Positions 45,217 through 53,966 of a stretch of 64,000 bases of DNA are shown here, one piece after another (the stretch's first letter is position 1; every line of letters begins with the position of its first letter). A model generated the notes under the pieces. That model saw nothing but the letters and a program-made list of their open reading frames with translations. It was not told the origin of the DNA and searched no databases. The DNA comes from Cupriavidus necator (GTDB lineage Bacteria; Pseudomonadota; Gammaproteobacteria; Burkholderiales; Burkholderiaceae): NCBI GenBank assembly GCA_022041995.1, contig CP074381.1:2604001-2668000 (forward strand), in the 5' to 3' direction. Position numbers and translations under genes: made by a program.

Positions 45217-47112
45217 TTATCGGTTGCCGCCGCGGCTGCCACCACGGTTGCCGCCGCCACCGCCACTACCGCCGCGCGGGGAACGGTTACCACCCGGTTT
45301 CGACGCCTTCGGCATCACATTGCCGTTGGCTTCGCCACCGCCGCGACGCGGCTTGCCCTGACCCTGGCCACCCAGACCACCCTGGCCACCCTGACCGCGC
45401 ATGCCACCCATGCCGCCCATGCCGGCGCCACCGCGCCCCTGGCGCGCGCCAGTGCCGCGCCGCCGCCCAGGTTGGCCGCGTGCGAGGTCAGCAACGTGGG
45501 ACCGTGGCTGATATAGCCCATCGAGGTCTTCATCGGATCCGGCTGGCTGCTGCGGCCACCGCCACCACCCGGGCACCGCCCTGGTCGAAGCGCGGCAGGC
45601 CGTCCATGCCCGTGGGCATCGGCATGCCGGCAATCGCGGCTTCGGTGCGCTGCTTGCGCCCGCCCACCTTGGTGGCACCCTTGGGGCCTGCTCGCCCTTG
45701 CCGGGCACCTTCAGGCCGACACCGGCCATCAGCGCCTTGACGTCATTCGGCTCGACTTCCTGCCAGCGGCCGCGCTTGAGGCCGCGCGGCAGCAGGAACT
45801 GGCCGTAGCGGGTGCGGATCAGGCGCGACACGGTCAGCCCGACCGCCTCAAACATGCGGCGCACTTCACGGTTGCGGCCTTCGGTCAGGGCCACGTGGTA
45901 CCACTGGTTGACGCCTTCGCCGCCGCCGTCGGCAATGCGCAGGAAGTTGGCTTCGCCGTCATCGAGCTTGATGCCGTGCAGCAGGCGCTGGCGGTCGGCC
46001 TCGGCCAGCTCGCCCAGCGTGCGCACCGCGTACTCGCGCTCCACGCCATAGCGCGGGTGCATGAAGCGGTTGGCAATGTCACCCGAGGTGGTGAAGATCA
46101 GCAGGCCTTCGGTATTGAAGTCCAGGCGGCCCACCGCGACCCACTTGCCGGACTTGATGCGCGGCAGGCTGTCGAACACGGTCGGACGGCCTTCCGGATC
46201 GGACTGGCTGACAATCTCGCCGGCGGGCTTGTGGTACAGCAGCACGCGCGGCGGCTTGGTCGACACCTTGCGGTGGATCAGCTTGCCGTTCACGCGGACC
46301 TGGTCCGCCGGCAGGATGCGCTGGCCGATATGGGCCGGCAGGCCGTTGACCGAAACGCGACCCTGCAGGATCAGTTCTTCCATCTCGCGGCGCGAGCCCA
46401 GCCCGCCTTCGGCCAGCACCTTGTGCAGCTTGGGCGCGTCGTCGTCGGCCGACAGCTCGCGCACCGGCTTGGCCTTGGTGCGCGGGATGACGGTGTCTTC
46501 GCTGTCGTACTGCTCGGAGATCACAAAGCGGAACAGGTCTTCACTGCTCGCCGCGGTCTTGTCCCCGCCGCCCTGGCCCTTGCGGGGCGCCTGCGGCTTG
46601 CCGCCGTCCTTGCGGCGGCCCTGCTGCCGCGCGCCGGCGCCCTGCGCCTCGCCCGGCACTGCCGCCTTGCCTGAACGCTGGACCGGCTTGCGCTTGCGGC
46701 CGGGCTGCTCGGGCTTGTCGGTGCCTTCGGCCCTGGCCGCGCGGTCCACCTTGTCCGCCTTGCTGGCGCCCTGGCCGCCCTGGCTACTCTGGCCGCCCTC
46801 GCCCGGCCCCGTCTTGCGCTTGCCGCGGCCGCGCTGGCCACCGCGCGCACCGCCCGCCGCCTGTGCGGCGCCCGGTTCACCGGCATCGGCCTGGCCGCCG
46901 GCGCTGGCGCCTTCGGCGCCCTCGCCACGGTCCTGCGCCGCCTGGCGGCGCGATGCCACCAGGTTCCTCAGCCCGCGGCGCAGCCCCTTGCGGCGCGGCG
47001 CAGCTTCGCTGCCCGATCCGGGTTCTGCGGCGCCGGTATCGGCGGGTGCGCCCGCATTGCGGGTGTCTTGCTCAACGGAATCAGACAAGATATTCACTAT
47101 CGGATGTTGCAT
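45217..47112 (-). CDS. rluB: Ribosomal large subunit pseudouridine synthase B (three lost bases in the 3' third)
   Basis: RluB makes Psi2605 in 23S rRNA. Order of parts: a roughly 200-residue Ala/Gly/Arg-rich N-terminal extension, an S4 domain ([19 protein letters not shown]), the catalytic domain with Asp in [11 protein letters not shown] (near 330), and an Arg/Gly-rich C-terminal tail. The apparent frame is open throughout, but between about 45686 and 45455 it is wrong. Adding one C or G at each of 45683-45686, 45568-45570 and 45454-45460 gives a sensible sequence, and the three losses sum to a codon, so the frame resumes. About 75 residues of the uncorrected translation are therefore false. 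The corrected protein is 632 residues. Confidence 0.9.
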   Translation of the reverse strand: MQHPIVNILSDSVEQDTRNAGAPADTGAAEPGSGSEAAPRRKGLRRGLRNLVASRRQAAQDRGEGAEGASAGGQADAGEPGAAQAAGGARGGQRGRGKRKTGPGEGGQSSQGGQGASKADKVDRAARAEGTDKPEQPGRKRKPVQRSGKAAVPGEAQGAGARQQGRRKDGGKPQAPRKGQGGGDKTAASSEDLFRFVISEQYDSEDTVIPRTKAKPVRELSADDDAPKLHKVLAEGGLGSRREMEELILQGRVSVNGLPAHIGQRILPADQVRVNGKLIHRKVSTKPPRVLLYHKPAGEIVSQSDPEGRPTVFDSLPRIKSGKWVAVGRLDFNTEGLLIFTTSGDIANRFMHPRYGVEREYAVRTLGELAEADRQRLLHGIKLDDGEANFLRIADGGGEGVNQWYHVALTEGRNREVRRMFEAVGLTVSRLIRTRYGQFLLPRGLKRGRWQEVEPNDVKALMAGVGLKVPGKGEQAPRVPPRWAGASSAPKPRLPACRCPRAWTACRASTRAVPGWWRWPQQPAGSDEDLDGLYQPRSHVADLARGQPGRRRGTGARQGRGGAGMGGMGGMRGQGGQGGLGGQGQGKPRRGGGEANGNVMPKASKPGGNRSPRGGSGGGGGNRGGSRGGNR

Positions 47113-47117
47113 GTTGT

Positions 47118-47993
47118 TCAGTTCGGCACGCGCTCGTCGTGCTCGCTCGGGTGCGGCGGGGTGCCGTTGTCCGGCAAATCGCCCCGCGCCCCGTCCGGAT
47201 TGGGTGCGGCTGGTTCGGTGGAAGCGGCCTCGGCGGCATCGTCGGCTGCAGCTTGCAGCGGCTGCACGTCAGAGCCATTGGCGCCTTCGTCGGCCGGGTC
47301 GGTCGTCTCGGCTTCGTTTGCGACGGATGCTTCGGCCGCATCCGCCGCCTGCACTGCGGGCGGCCCGCCCTGCGCGGCGGAGTCGGCAAATGCCTCTTCG
47401 TCGGCGCTGGCCGCCTTGTTTGCCGCCAGGTCTTCAAAATTGATGGCCTGCTGTTCCAGCAGGGTTGCCTGCGCCTGCGCCTGGGCATCTTCCAGCGGCG
47501 GCAGCTCATCCAGCGTGCGCAGGCCAAGATCGTCCAGGAATGCCTTGGTGGTTGCATACAGCGCCGGCCTGCCCGGCACGTCGCGGTGTCCGATCACCTC
47601 GATCCAGCTGCGGTCCTCAAGCTTCTTGACGACTTCCGTGCCGACCGTCACGCCGCGGATTTCCTCGATATCGCCGCGGGTCACCGGCTGCCGGTAGGCA
47701 ATGATTGCCAGCGTTTCCATCACGGCGCGCGAATATTTTGGCGGCTTTTCAGGATTCAGACGATCGAGGTATTCACGCATTTCCGGGCGGCTCTGGAAGC
47801 GCCAGCCGCTGGCCAGGGCCACCAGTTCCACGCCGCGCGGCCGCCAGTCCTGGCGCAGTTCCTCAAGCAGCACGCGGATGGTGTCTGCGCCGACGTCGTC
47901 GTCAAACAGCCGCCGCAGATCGTTGACGCGCAACGGTTCCTGCGCGCAGATCAGCGCCGTCTCGAGGACGATCTTCGCCTCTTGGGTATTCAT
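47118..47993 (-). CDS. scpB: Segregation and condensation protein B
   Basis: ScpB, the winged-helix kleisin partner of SMC-ScpA in chromosome condensation. Typical segments are [21 protein letters not shown], then [29 protein letters not shown] core (quoted in parts) and [20 protein letters not shown]. The last 100 residues are a low-complexity Ala/Glu/Asp-rich acidic tail, longer than in most bacteria. It ends five bases before rluB, a common scpB-rluB pairing; scpA is not adjacent. Confidence 0.93.
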   Translation of the reverse strand: MNTQEAKIVLETALICAQEPLRVNDLRRLFDDDVGADTIRVLLEELRQDWRPRGVELVALASGWRFQSRPEMREYLDRLNPEKPPKYSRAVMETLAIIAYRQPVTRGDIEEIRGVTVGTEVVKKLEDRSWIEVIGHRDVPGRPALYATTKAFLDDLGLRTLDELPPLEDAQAQAQATLLEQQAINFEDLAANKAASADEEAFADSAAQGGPPAVQAADAAEASVANEAETTDPADEGANGSDVQPLQAAADDAAEAASTEPAAPNPDGARGDLPDNGTPPHPSEHDERVPN

Positions 47994-48555
47994 GTTGATG
48001 GTGTGCAGCCTGTCTTTGCACCTGCTCCCGGACGAATCCGGGGCACCGGAGATTTTGGATACAGCGGTGCGAAAGCCACCGCCATCTCATTGCGCAGCTA
48101 GCCGGATACCTGCTGCATCCAAGCCGTGCACTTCCCTATCTTTGCATCGAGTTGCCGTTCCGGCAGAAGATCGTTCGCATGCCGTTATGGGCCGGCCAGC
48201 GAACCTCTTGCGTAGCGCGTCCGCACATCGGACGTCGCTGTCAGCGAACTGAAGGCCTCGGACGCAAGAAAAACGGGTATCGGGAGCAAGGCCGGCATCG
48301 CCAACACCGCAGTGCCAGCCGGACTTTTGAACCAGATCTTTTGAACCGGATGGACTGTGGGGACGGGACGGGCATCGAAAACCTTCCGCTTCCCCTGCCC
48401 TGAACGCGCCTTCTGGTATGAAGGCCGCCTGGCGCTGCTCGCCCGCTGCTTACCGCGGCTCATATTACACCGCGCGATACCGCAATGTTGGCGATTGTAT
48501 GGCATTCCCGCCTCCGCCTGCAACCATCATCCGTTGCCCGGGTGTCGCCGGCGCC
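47994..48555. other. Intergenic region between scpB and the TauE/SafE-like gene
   Basis: 562 bases without a supported gene, long for this compact window. It should hold the scpB promoter and the 3' end of the fnr-linked transcript. Short open frames on both strands (for example leftward 48185-48523, 112 codons) have unusual composition and no ribosome binding site. A short repeat TTTTGAACC occurs twice near 48326 and 48340. I see no RNA gene. Confidence 0.4.
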
Positions 48556-49314
48556 TCAGAACACCAGGCAGAACCCATGCTCGGCCAGCGAATGTGGCAG
48601 CAGCACCGCTCGGGCAATGCCAAGGGCGCCGAATGCCATCACCGCCAGGCCGGCCCCCAGGCGCATGCCGCGACGTCGCGACAGCGTACGCAAGTAGCCC
48701 GACAGGCCGGAAAGCACCAGCAGGTTGGGCAGTGTGCCGAGCCCGAACACGCCCATCACGAGTGCCCCAGACGCCGCGTTGCCCGCCAGCAGCGCCAGTG
48801 TAAGCGCCCCATAGACCATGCCGCAGGGCACCAGGCCCCATGCCAGGCCCACGCCATAGCGCCGCGCCAGGCCGCCGCGCGCCCGCATGAAGGCTGGCAT
48901 GCCACCTGCCAGGCCGTCCAGCCGCCGCGCCACCGCGGCGCCGGCATGCGCCGCCAGCCGCTCCAGCCAGTTGACGGTAAAGGTGTTGCCGCGCAGCAAC
49001 CGCCAGCCCGACCACAGCAGCATGACACTGCCCGCGCCAAACAGCCAGCGCTGCACCGGCAGGTAGTCCTGCTTCCACGCCGAGGCGCCGACCGCGCCGA
49101 GCGCGGCACCAAGCAGCATGTAGGTCGAAATCCGGCCCACGTGCATTGTCAGCAGCTCGCCCAGCCAGGCGGCGCGGCTGGGCACCAAGCTGATCGTCGC
49201 CGTCGCGCCGCGGCGTTGCTCCACGGCCAGCGCCACGCCGCCGCACATGGCGGCGCAGTGGACCCCGCCCAGCAAAGCCAGCAGAAAAACGCTGATCAGC
49301 ACGCCAAATGTCAA
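48556..49314 (-). CDS. Sulfite exporter TauE/SafE-like (DsbD-like) membrane protein
   Basis: A 252-residue protein with about six membrane helices. Paired cysteines occur in GGVHCAAMCGG at the first helix, and another in GLVPCGMVYGAL. This is the small membrane protein regularly found with cbb3 oxidase genes, annotated as a TauE/SafE or DsbD-transmembrane family member and suspected to act in copper or thiol handling for oxidase assembly. It is divergent from fnr, with starts 106 bases apart, and is the likely distal partner of the ccoNOQP-ccoG cluster. Confidence 0.85.
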   Translation of the reverse strand: MTFGVLISVFLLALLGGVHCAAMCGGVALAVEQRRGATATISLVPSRAAWLGELLTMHVGRISTYMLLGAALGAVGASAWKQDYLPVQRWLFGAGSVMLLWSGWRLLRGNTFTVNWLERLAAHAGAAVARRLDGLAGGMPAFMRARGGLARRYGVGLAWGLVPCGMVYGALTLALLAGNAASGALVMGVFGLGTLPNLLVLSGLSGYLRTLSRRRGMRLGAGLAVMAFGALGIARAVLLPHSLAEHGFCLVF

Positions 49315-49419
49315 TTCTCACTCCCTACCACATCACATCGCACGGTAAAATGTCCCAATCGCGCCCTCGCTGCCATTTCTAGCAGGTTCCAATTGCTTAC
49401 CTCCATTCCCATTACCGAG

Positions 49420-50118
49420 ATGTCACCCCGCTGCTCCACCTGTGCGATGGGGCAGTTGTGCCTTCCGGTTGGCATGTCGCAGCAAGACCTCGCCAAGATG
49501 GACACGCTGGTGCAGGAACGCATCCGCGTGCACAAGGGTGAAACCCTGTATCGCATGGGCGATCCGCTCACCGCGGTCTATGCCGTGCGCTTTGGCACGC
49601 TCAAGACCCACGTCACCACTGAAGACGGCCGCTCGCAGATTACCGGCTTCCATCTGCCTGGCGAAATCGTCGGTCTCGACGGGCTGGGCGAGATGCAGCA
49701 CGCCTCCGATGCCGTCGCGCTGGAAGATACCGAAGTCTGCGTGGTCCGGATGAGCGAACTGCAGACGCTGTCGTCAGACCTGCCGTCGCTGCAGCAGCAG
49801 TTCCTGCGCCTGATGGGCAAGGAAATCACGCACGACCAGCTGATGCTCGTGACCTTGGGCTCAATGCGTGCCGAGGAACGCCTTGCTGCCTTCCTGATCA
49901 ATCTCTCTGAGCGCCTGTCGGCGCGCGGCTATTCGGCGTCCGAGTTCGTGATGCGCATGAGCCGGGAAGAGATCGGCAGCTACCTGGGCCTGAAGCTCGA
50001 AACCGTCAGCCGCCTGTTCTCTCGCTTTGCCGAAGCCGGCCTGATCCAGATTCGCCAGCGCCACGTCAAGCTGGTGGACATCGACGGCATCAAGCAACTC
50101 TACACCCGCTCCTGCTAA
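49420..50118 (+). CDS. fnr: Oxygen-sensing transcriptional regulator FNR
   Basis: A CRP/FNR-family regulator with a 4Fe-4S oxygen sensor. From the ATG at 49420 it has 232 residues with Cys5, Cys8, Cys14 and Cys107, spacings identical to E. coli FNR (20, 23, 29, 122). The recognition helix KLETVSRLFSRF keeps the E-xx-SR contacts that read TTGAT. An upstream TTG (49393) with AGCAGG before it would add nine residues and cannot be excluded. It is located with cbb3 oxidase genes, whose promoters have FNR boxes. Confidence 0.93.
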   Translation: MSPRCSTCAMGQLCLPVGMSQQDLAKMDTLVQERIRVHKGETLYRMGDPLTAVYAVRFGTLKTHVTTEDGRSQITGFHLPGEIVGLDGLGEMQHASDAVALEDTEVCVVRMSELQTLSSDLPSLQQQFLRLMGKEITHDQLMLVTLGSMRAEERLAAFLINLSERLSARGYSASEFVMRMSREEIGSYLGLKLETVSRLFSRFAEAGLIQIRQRHVKLVDIDGIKQLYTRSC

Positions 50119-50179
50119 GCGGCCAAGCGCTGCCAGTGCCGCATCCGGCCATGGCAGCGCAGACCTCACGCCAGTCCGC

Positions 50180-50425
50180 TCATTCCAGTTCGTCGGTATC
50201 GCTGAGCCGCGTTGGCATGGTGTAGAGCGTCAGTCCGCTGGACAACGCGCAGAACGCCCAGGCCATCAGGAAGCCGACGGTGTAGACCGATTCGCGGGAC
50301 GCTTCGATCGGCTGGCCGAAGAAATTCAGGTCACCGGGATCCACCACCGAAAACACCGTTGCGGTCGCAAACCCAGCCATCAGGAACGCCGGCCAGAGTA
50401 CCCACATCAGCCAGCGCAACCTCAT
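50180..50425 (-). CDS. Small membrane protein of the cco cluster
   Basis: An 81-residue protein with two hydrophobic helices (LRWLMWVLWPAFLMAGFATA and TVGFLMAWAFCALSSGLTL) and an acidic C-terminus. Its ATG overlaps the stop of the preceding 69-residue gene (ATGA). It occupies the slot downstream of ccoG, so a role in cbb3 oxidase assembly or stability is inferred. I do not recognise a named family. Confidence 0.8.
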   Translation of the reverse strand: MRLRWLMWVLWPAFLMAGFATATVFSVVDPGDLNFFGQPIEASRESVYTVGFLMAWAFCALSSGLTLYTMPTRLSDTDELE

Positions 50426-50631
50426 GGCTGCCTCGCTGCAGCAGCCCTGGGCGGCGCGGCATCGGCCTTCTCCACGACCAGGCCATGGCGCGTTGCACCC
50501 TGCACCGGCATGTCCGGATGCGTGGATGCCAGCCAGATCGTCACGCCGCATGCCACCATCGCAACCAGCGGGCCGCTCATCAACAGCCACGGCCACGGCT
50601 CCTTCCACCACGGATTGCCTTGCTGACTCAT
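50422..50631 (-). CDS. Short FixH-like membrane protein of the cco cluster
   Basis: A 69-residue single-helix protein: MSQQGNPWWKEPWPWLLMSG, a helix, then a periplasmic tail with TRHGLVVEKADAA. The WWKEPWPWLL start resembles the N-terminus of CcoH/FixH, but the usual periplasmic domain of about 100 residues is missing. A strong GAAGGGGGC ribosome binding site precedes the ATG at 50631. It is directly downstream of ccoG, where ccoH normally lies. Confidence 0.8.
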   Translation of the reverse strand: MSQQGNPWWKEPWPWLLMSGPLVAMVACGVTIWLASTHPDMPVQGATRHGLVVEKADAAPPRAAAARQP

Positions 50632-50675
50632 CTTGCCCCCTTCATCTTGACGACTACGTCTACGCCTGCCTAGCT

Positions 50676-52154
50676 TCACAAATCGCGCGGAACGATGAAA
50701 CTGGTGGATTGCCGGATTTCGGCATGCCCCCGCTCCGTGCCCTCGCTCGTCACGGTCACGTCGATCCTGTGCGTGCCCTGCGCCGCGGCCTCGATCGGCA
50801 CGCGGATCCGGATCGGCAGCAACCGGTTGGACGTCGGCGCCAGCGATTCGGCCTGCTTGTCGTACTCCACCTTCAGGTTCTTCAGCTCGTCGCTGTCGGC
50901 GCGCACGGTGATCTTCATCGGCGCTTCGGTGGTGTTGATCAGCTGCAGGCGATAGACGTTCTCGATCCAGCGGCCTTCCACTTCACGGCCGAGCGCACCA
51001 CGGTCGCGGATGATGTCGACCTTCAGCGGCGTGCGCAGCGCGATCGACGCCATGAAGCCGGCCAGCAGCACCACCCAGATCACGGAATAGATGATGACGC
51101 GCGGACGCAGCAGGCGCTTGCGCGATGCCGCCGCGGACAAGGCCTTGCGCATCGCGTTTTCCGAGGTGTACCGGATCAGGCCGCGCGGGTAGTCCATCTT
51201 GTCCATGACCTGGTTGCAGGCGTCGATGCAGGCGCCGCAGCCAATGCACTCGTACTGGAGGCCGTCGCGGATATCGATGCCCGTCGGGCACACCTGCACG
51301 CAGATGCTGCAGTTGACGCAGTCACCAAGCCCCGTCTTGTGGTGGTCGGTCTTGCGCGATCGGCTGCCGCGCGGCTCGCCGCGGCCGACGTCGTAGGTCA
51401 CGACATAGGTATCGCGATCCACCATCACGCTCTGGAAGCGCGCATACGGACACATGTACTTGCACACCTGTTCGCGCATGAAGCCCGCATTGCCCCAGGT
51501 GGCGAACGCGTAGAACAGCATCCAGAACGACTGCCACGGCCCCAGCGACAGGCTGAGCACCTCGCCGCCCAGCCCGCGGATCGGCGCGAAATAGCCGATG
51601 AAGGTAAAGCCGGTCCAGAGCGCAATCAGCACCCACAGGAAATGCTTGGTCGCCTTGAGACGGAGCTTGCGCAGGCTCCACGGATCGCCATCGAGCCGGA
51701 TGCGGGCGATGCGATCGCCTTCGACCCGTCGCTCGATCCACATGAAGATCTCGGTGTAGACCGTCTGCGGACAGGCATAGCCGCAGAACAGCCGTCCCGC
51801 GATCGCCGTGAACAGGAACAGCGCCAGCGCCGAGATCACCAGCAGCACCGCCAGGTAGATGACGTCCTGCGGCCACAGCACCAGCCCGAAAATGTAGAAC
51901 TTGCGCGCGCCAAGGTCAAACAGCACGGCCTGGCGGCCATTCCATTGGAGCCAGGGCGTGCCGTAGTAGATCAGCTGGGTCAGGATCACCAGCCAGACCC
52001 GCCAGCTGGAGAAGGCACCCGTCACCGAGCGCGGGTAGATCTTGCGGCGGACCTCGTAGAGCGTTTCGTCAGAGGTCTCGCCCGGCGCAGCGGCCGACCG
52101 TTGCAGGTCGGCCGCCCGGGCCATTTCTTCGGTCCCGGGTGCATTCATGGACAT
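50676..52154 (-). CDS. ccoG: Cytochrome c oxidase accessory protein CcoG
   Basis: A 492-residue membrane iron-sulfur protein (FixG/RdxA), which reduces Cu(II) for cbb3 oxidase copper delivery. It has membrane helices in the first half (including GRLFCGYACPQTVYTEIFMW), two 4Fe-4S motifs (CVNCSICVQVCP and CIGCGACIDACN) and a C-terminal periplasmic immunoglobulin-like domain. The ATG at 52154 follows GGGAG. It lies 43 bases downstream of ccoP. Confidence 0.95.
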   Translation of the reverse strand: MSMNAPGTEEMARAADLQRSAAAPGETSDETLYEVRRKIYPRSVTGAFSSWRVWLVILTQLIYYGTPWLQWNGRQAVLFDLGARKFYIFGLVLWPQDVIYLAVLLVISALALFLFTAIAGRLFCGYACPQTVYTEIFMWIERRVEGDRIARIRLDGDPWSLRKLRLKATKHFLWVLIALWTGFTFIGYFAPIRGLGGEVLSLSLGPWQSFWMLFYAFATWGNAGFMREQVCKYMCPYARFQSVMVDRDTYVVTYDVGRGEPRGSRSRKTDHHKTGLGDCVNCSICVQVCPTGIDIRDGLQYECIGCGACIDACNQVMDKMDYPRGLIRYTSENAMRKALSAAASRKRLLRPRVIIYSVIWVVLLAGFMASIALRTPLKVDIIRDRGALGREVEGRWIENVYRLQLINTTEAPMKITVRADSDELKNLKVEYDKQAESLAPTSNRLLPIRIRVPIEAAAQGTHRIDVTVTSEGTERGHAEIRQSTSFIVPRDL

Positions 52155-52197
52155 GCTCTCCCGCGAGCCACCAGCGCCCGCTCACATGAGTCGTCGA

Positions 52198-53115
52198 TCA
52201 TTGCCCGGCTCCGCCCCCGGTGTTCGACAAACCCCAGACATAGGCCGTCAGCATGCGGATGCGTTCAGGCGTCAGGATCTCCTCATGCGCGGGCATGTGG
52301 TTGTTGTGACCCTTCAGGATGGCGTCGACGATGCTGCCTTCCGAGCTGCCATACAGCCACACGTTGTCCGACAGGTTGGGCGCACCGAGCGCCTGGTTGC
52401 CCTTGCCGCCGGCGCCGTGGCATGCCACGCAGGTCGTCTTGAAGGTGCCCTCGCCACGCGACGCACGGATCGGGTCCGACGACAGCCCCGACAGCGAGCG
52501 CACGTATTGCGCCACGTCGCCCGCCTGCTTGGCGTCGATGGTCGCGGCAAACGGCGGCATCACGCCATTGCGGCCCTTGGTGATGGTCTGCCGGATGGTG
52601 TCGGGTTCGCCGCCATAGAGCCAGTCGCTGTCCGTCAGGTTCGGGAAGCCGCGGCTGCCACGTGCGTCCGAGCCATGGCACTGTGCGCAGTAGTTCAGGA
52701 ACAGGCGCTGGCCGATCTCGCGCGCCTGCGGATCCGCCGCCACCTGCTTGACGTCCATCTTCAGGTATTTGGCGTAGATTTCGTTCTGCATCTTCTCCTG
52801 CGCTGCGCGATGCGCGGCGAGTTCGCCCTGCGTGGAGACCTTCAGCAAACCGGCATACGAACCCAGCCCCGGGTACAGCACCAGGTAGGCCAGGCTGAAG
52901 ATGCAGGCCAGCAGGAACATCCACATCCACCAGCGCGGCAGCGGGTTGTTCAGCTCACGCAGGTCACCGTCCCAGACATGGCCGGTGTCTTCAGTGCCGC
53001 CGGCGGTCTTGGTGACCTTGCGTTGCGAGAACAACAGCCACACGCACCAGACGATGCCGATGAGCGCGATGGCGGCAATGTAATAACTCCAGAATTCGGA
53101 AATGAAATCGCTCAT
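52198..53115 (-). CDS. ccoP: cbb3 oxidase di-heme cytochrome c subunit CcoP
   Basis: A 305-residue subunit III. After one membrane helix it has two c-type heme sites, NYCAQCHGS (about 141-147) and TTCVACHGAGG (about 224-230). It passes electrons from soluble cytochrome c to CcoO/CcoN. Its ATG is two bases after the ccoQ stop. Confidence 0.96.
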   Translation of the reverse strand: MSDFISEFWSYYIAAIALIGIVWCVWLLFSQRKVTKTAGGTEDTGHVWDGDLRELNNPLPRWWMWMFLLACIFSLAYLVLYPGLGSYAGLLKVSTQGELAAHRAAQEKMQNEIYAKYLKMDVKQVAADPQAREIGQRLFLNYCAQCHGSDARGSRGFPNLTDSDWLYGGEPDTIRQTITKGRNGVMPPFAATIDAKQAGDVAQYVRSLSGLSSDPIRASRGEGTFKTTCVACHGAGGKGNQALGAPNLSDNVWLYGSSEGSIVDAILKGHNNHMPAHEEILTPERIRMLTAYVWGLSNTGGGAGQ

Positions 53116-53117
53116 GG

Positions 53118-53282
53118 CTAGGTGTTCCGGCTCGATGTTGTCGTAGTTTCGTCAGGCAGCGCGAACGGCAGCATGGCGGATTCCCGGTTGGCGGCCTGCC
53201 GGCCGGCGGACCAGGCCCACCAGCAGATTCCCAGGAAGACAACCATCGACACGACGGTCGCAATGGCAGTGATCATGGCCAT
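53118..53282 (-). CDS. ccoQ: cbb3 oxidase small subunit CcoQ
   Basis: A 54-residue protein with one membrane helix (TVVSMVVFLGICWWAWSAG) and an acidic tail. It begins at the ATG 53282, whose Shine-Dalgarno overlaps the ccoO stop codon. CcoQ stabilises the oxidase. It is shorter than most annotated genes, but the position between ccoO and ccoP is diagnostic. Confidence 0.92.
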   Translation of the reverse strand: MAMITAIATVVSMVVFLGICWWAWSAGRQAANRESAMLPFALPDETTTTSSRNT

Positions 53283-53285
53283 GGT

Positions 53286-53948
53286 TTACTCCTTGGGTGC
53301 CGCGGCGGCGGCGGAATCCACGCGGACGTTGCGGCGGTTGGTGCCCAGGCCTTGCAGGTAGGCAACCAGCGCATCCTCTTCGGTCTTGCCCTTGAGCTCG
53401 TCCGGTGCCTTGGCGATCTCGGCATCCGTGTACGGCACGCCCAGGCGCACCAGCGCGCGCATGCGGGCCTGGATATCGTTGGTGGGCAGCTCGGCCTTTT
53501 CCAGCCAGGGGTACGATGGCATCACCGATTCCGGCACCACGTCGCGCGGATTGCGCAGGTGGATGCGCTGCCAGTCCTCCGAGTAGCGTCCGCCCACGCG
53601 CGCCAGGTCGGGACCGGTGCGCTTGGAGCCCCACAGGAACGGGTGGTCGTAGACCGACTCGCCCGCCGTGGAGAAGTGGCCGTAGCGCTCGGTCTCGGCC
53701 TGCAGCGTGCGGACCTGCTGCGAGTGGCAGCCGACGCAGCCTTCACGGATATAGATATCGCGCCCCATCAGCCGCAGCGGCGAATACGGCGTGATGCCCG
53801 GATCCGGCTCGGTGGTGGAGTGCTGGAAGAACAGCGGCACGATCTGGACCAGACCCGCGATGCTGACCACGAGGATCGTGCAGATGATCAGCCAGCCGAT
53901 GTTCTTCTCCAGCGTTTCGTGGGAAAAGAAGCGTTGTTTGTCGGACAT
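53286..53948 (-). CDS. ccoO: cbb3 oxidase mono-heme cytochrome c subunit CcoO
   Basis: A 220-residue subunit II with an N-terminal membrane anchor, the heme c site GCVGCHSQQ (Cys71-His75) and the distal Met in [12 protein letters not shown]. It follows ccoN by 18 bases and is coupled to ccoQ. Confidence 0.96.
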   Translation of the reverse strand: MSDKQRFFSHETLEKNIGWLIICTILVVSIAGLVQIVPLFFQHSTTEPDPGITPYSPLRLMGRDIYIREGCVGCHSQQVRTLQAETERYGHFSTAGESVYDHPFLWGSKRTGPDLARVGGRYSEDWQRIHLRNPRDVVPESVMPSYPWLEKAELPTNDIQARMRALVRLGVPYTDAEIAKAPDELKGKTEEDALVAYLQGLGTNRRNVRVDSAAAAAPKE

Positions 53949-53966
53949 CTTTCTATCCTGGAATGA

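Noticed and set aside
48185..48523. A leftward open frame of 112 codons in the scpB-TauE gap.
   Set aside because: No ribosome binding site, Arg/Ser/Ala-rich shadow-like composition and no recognisable fold.
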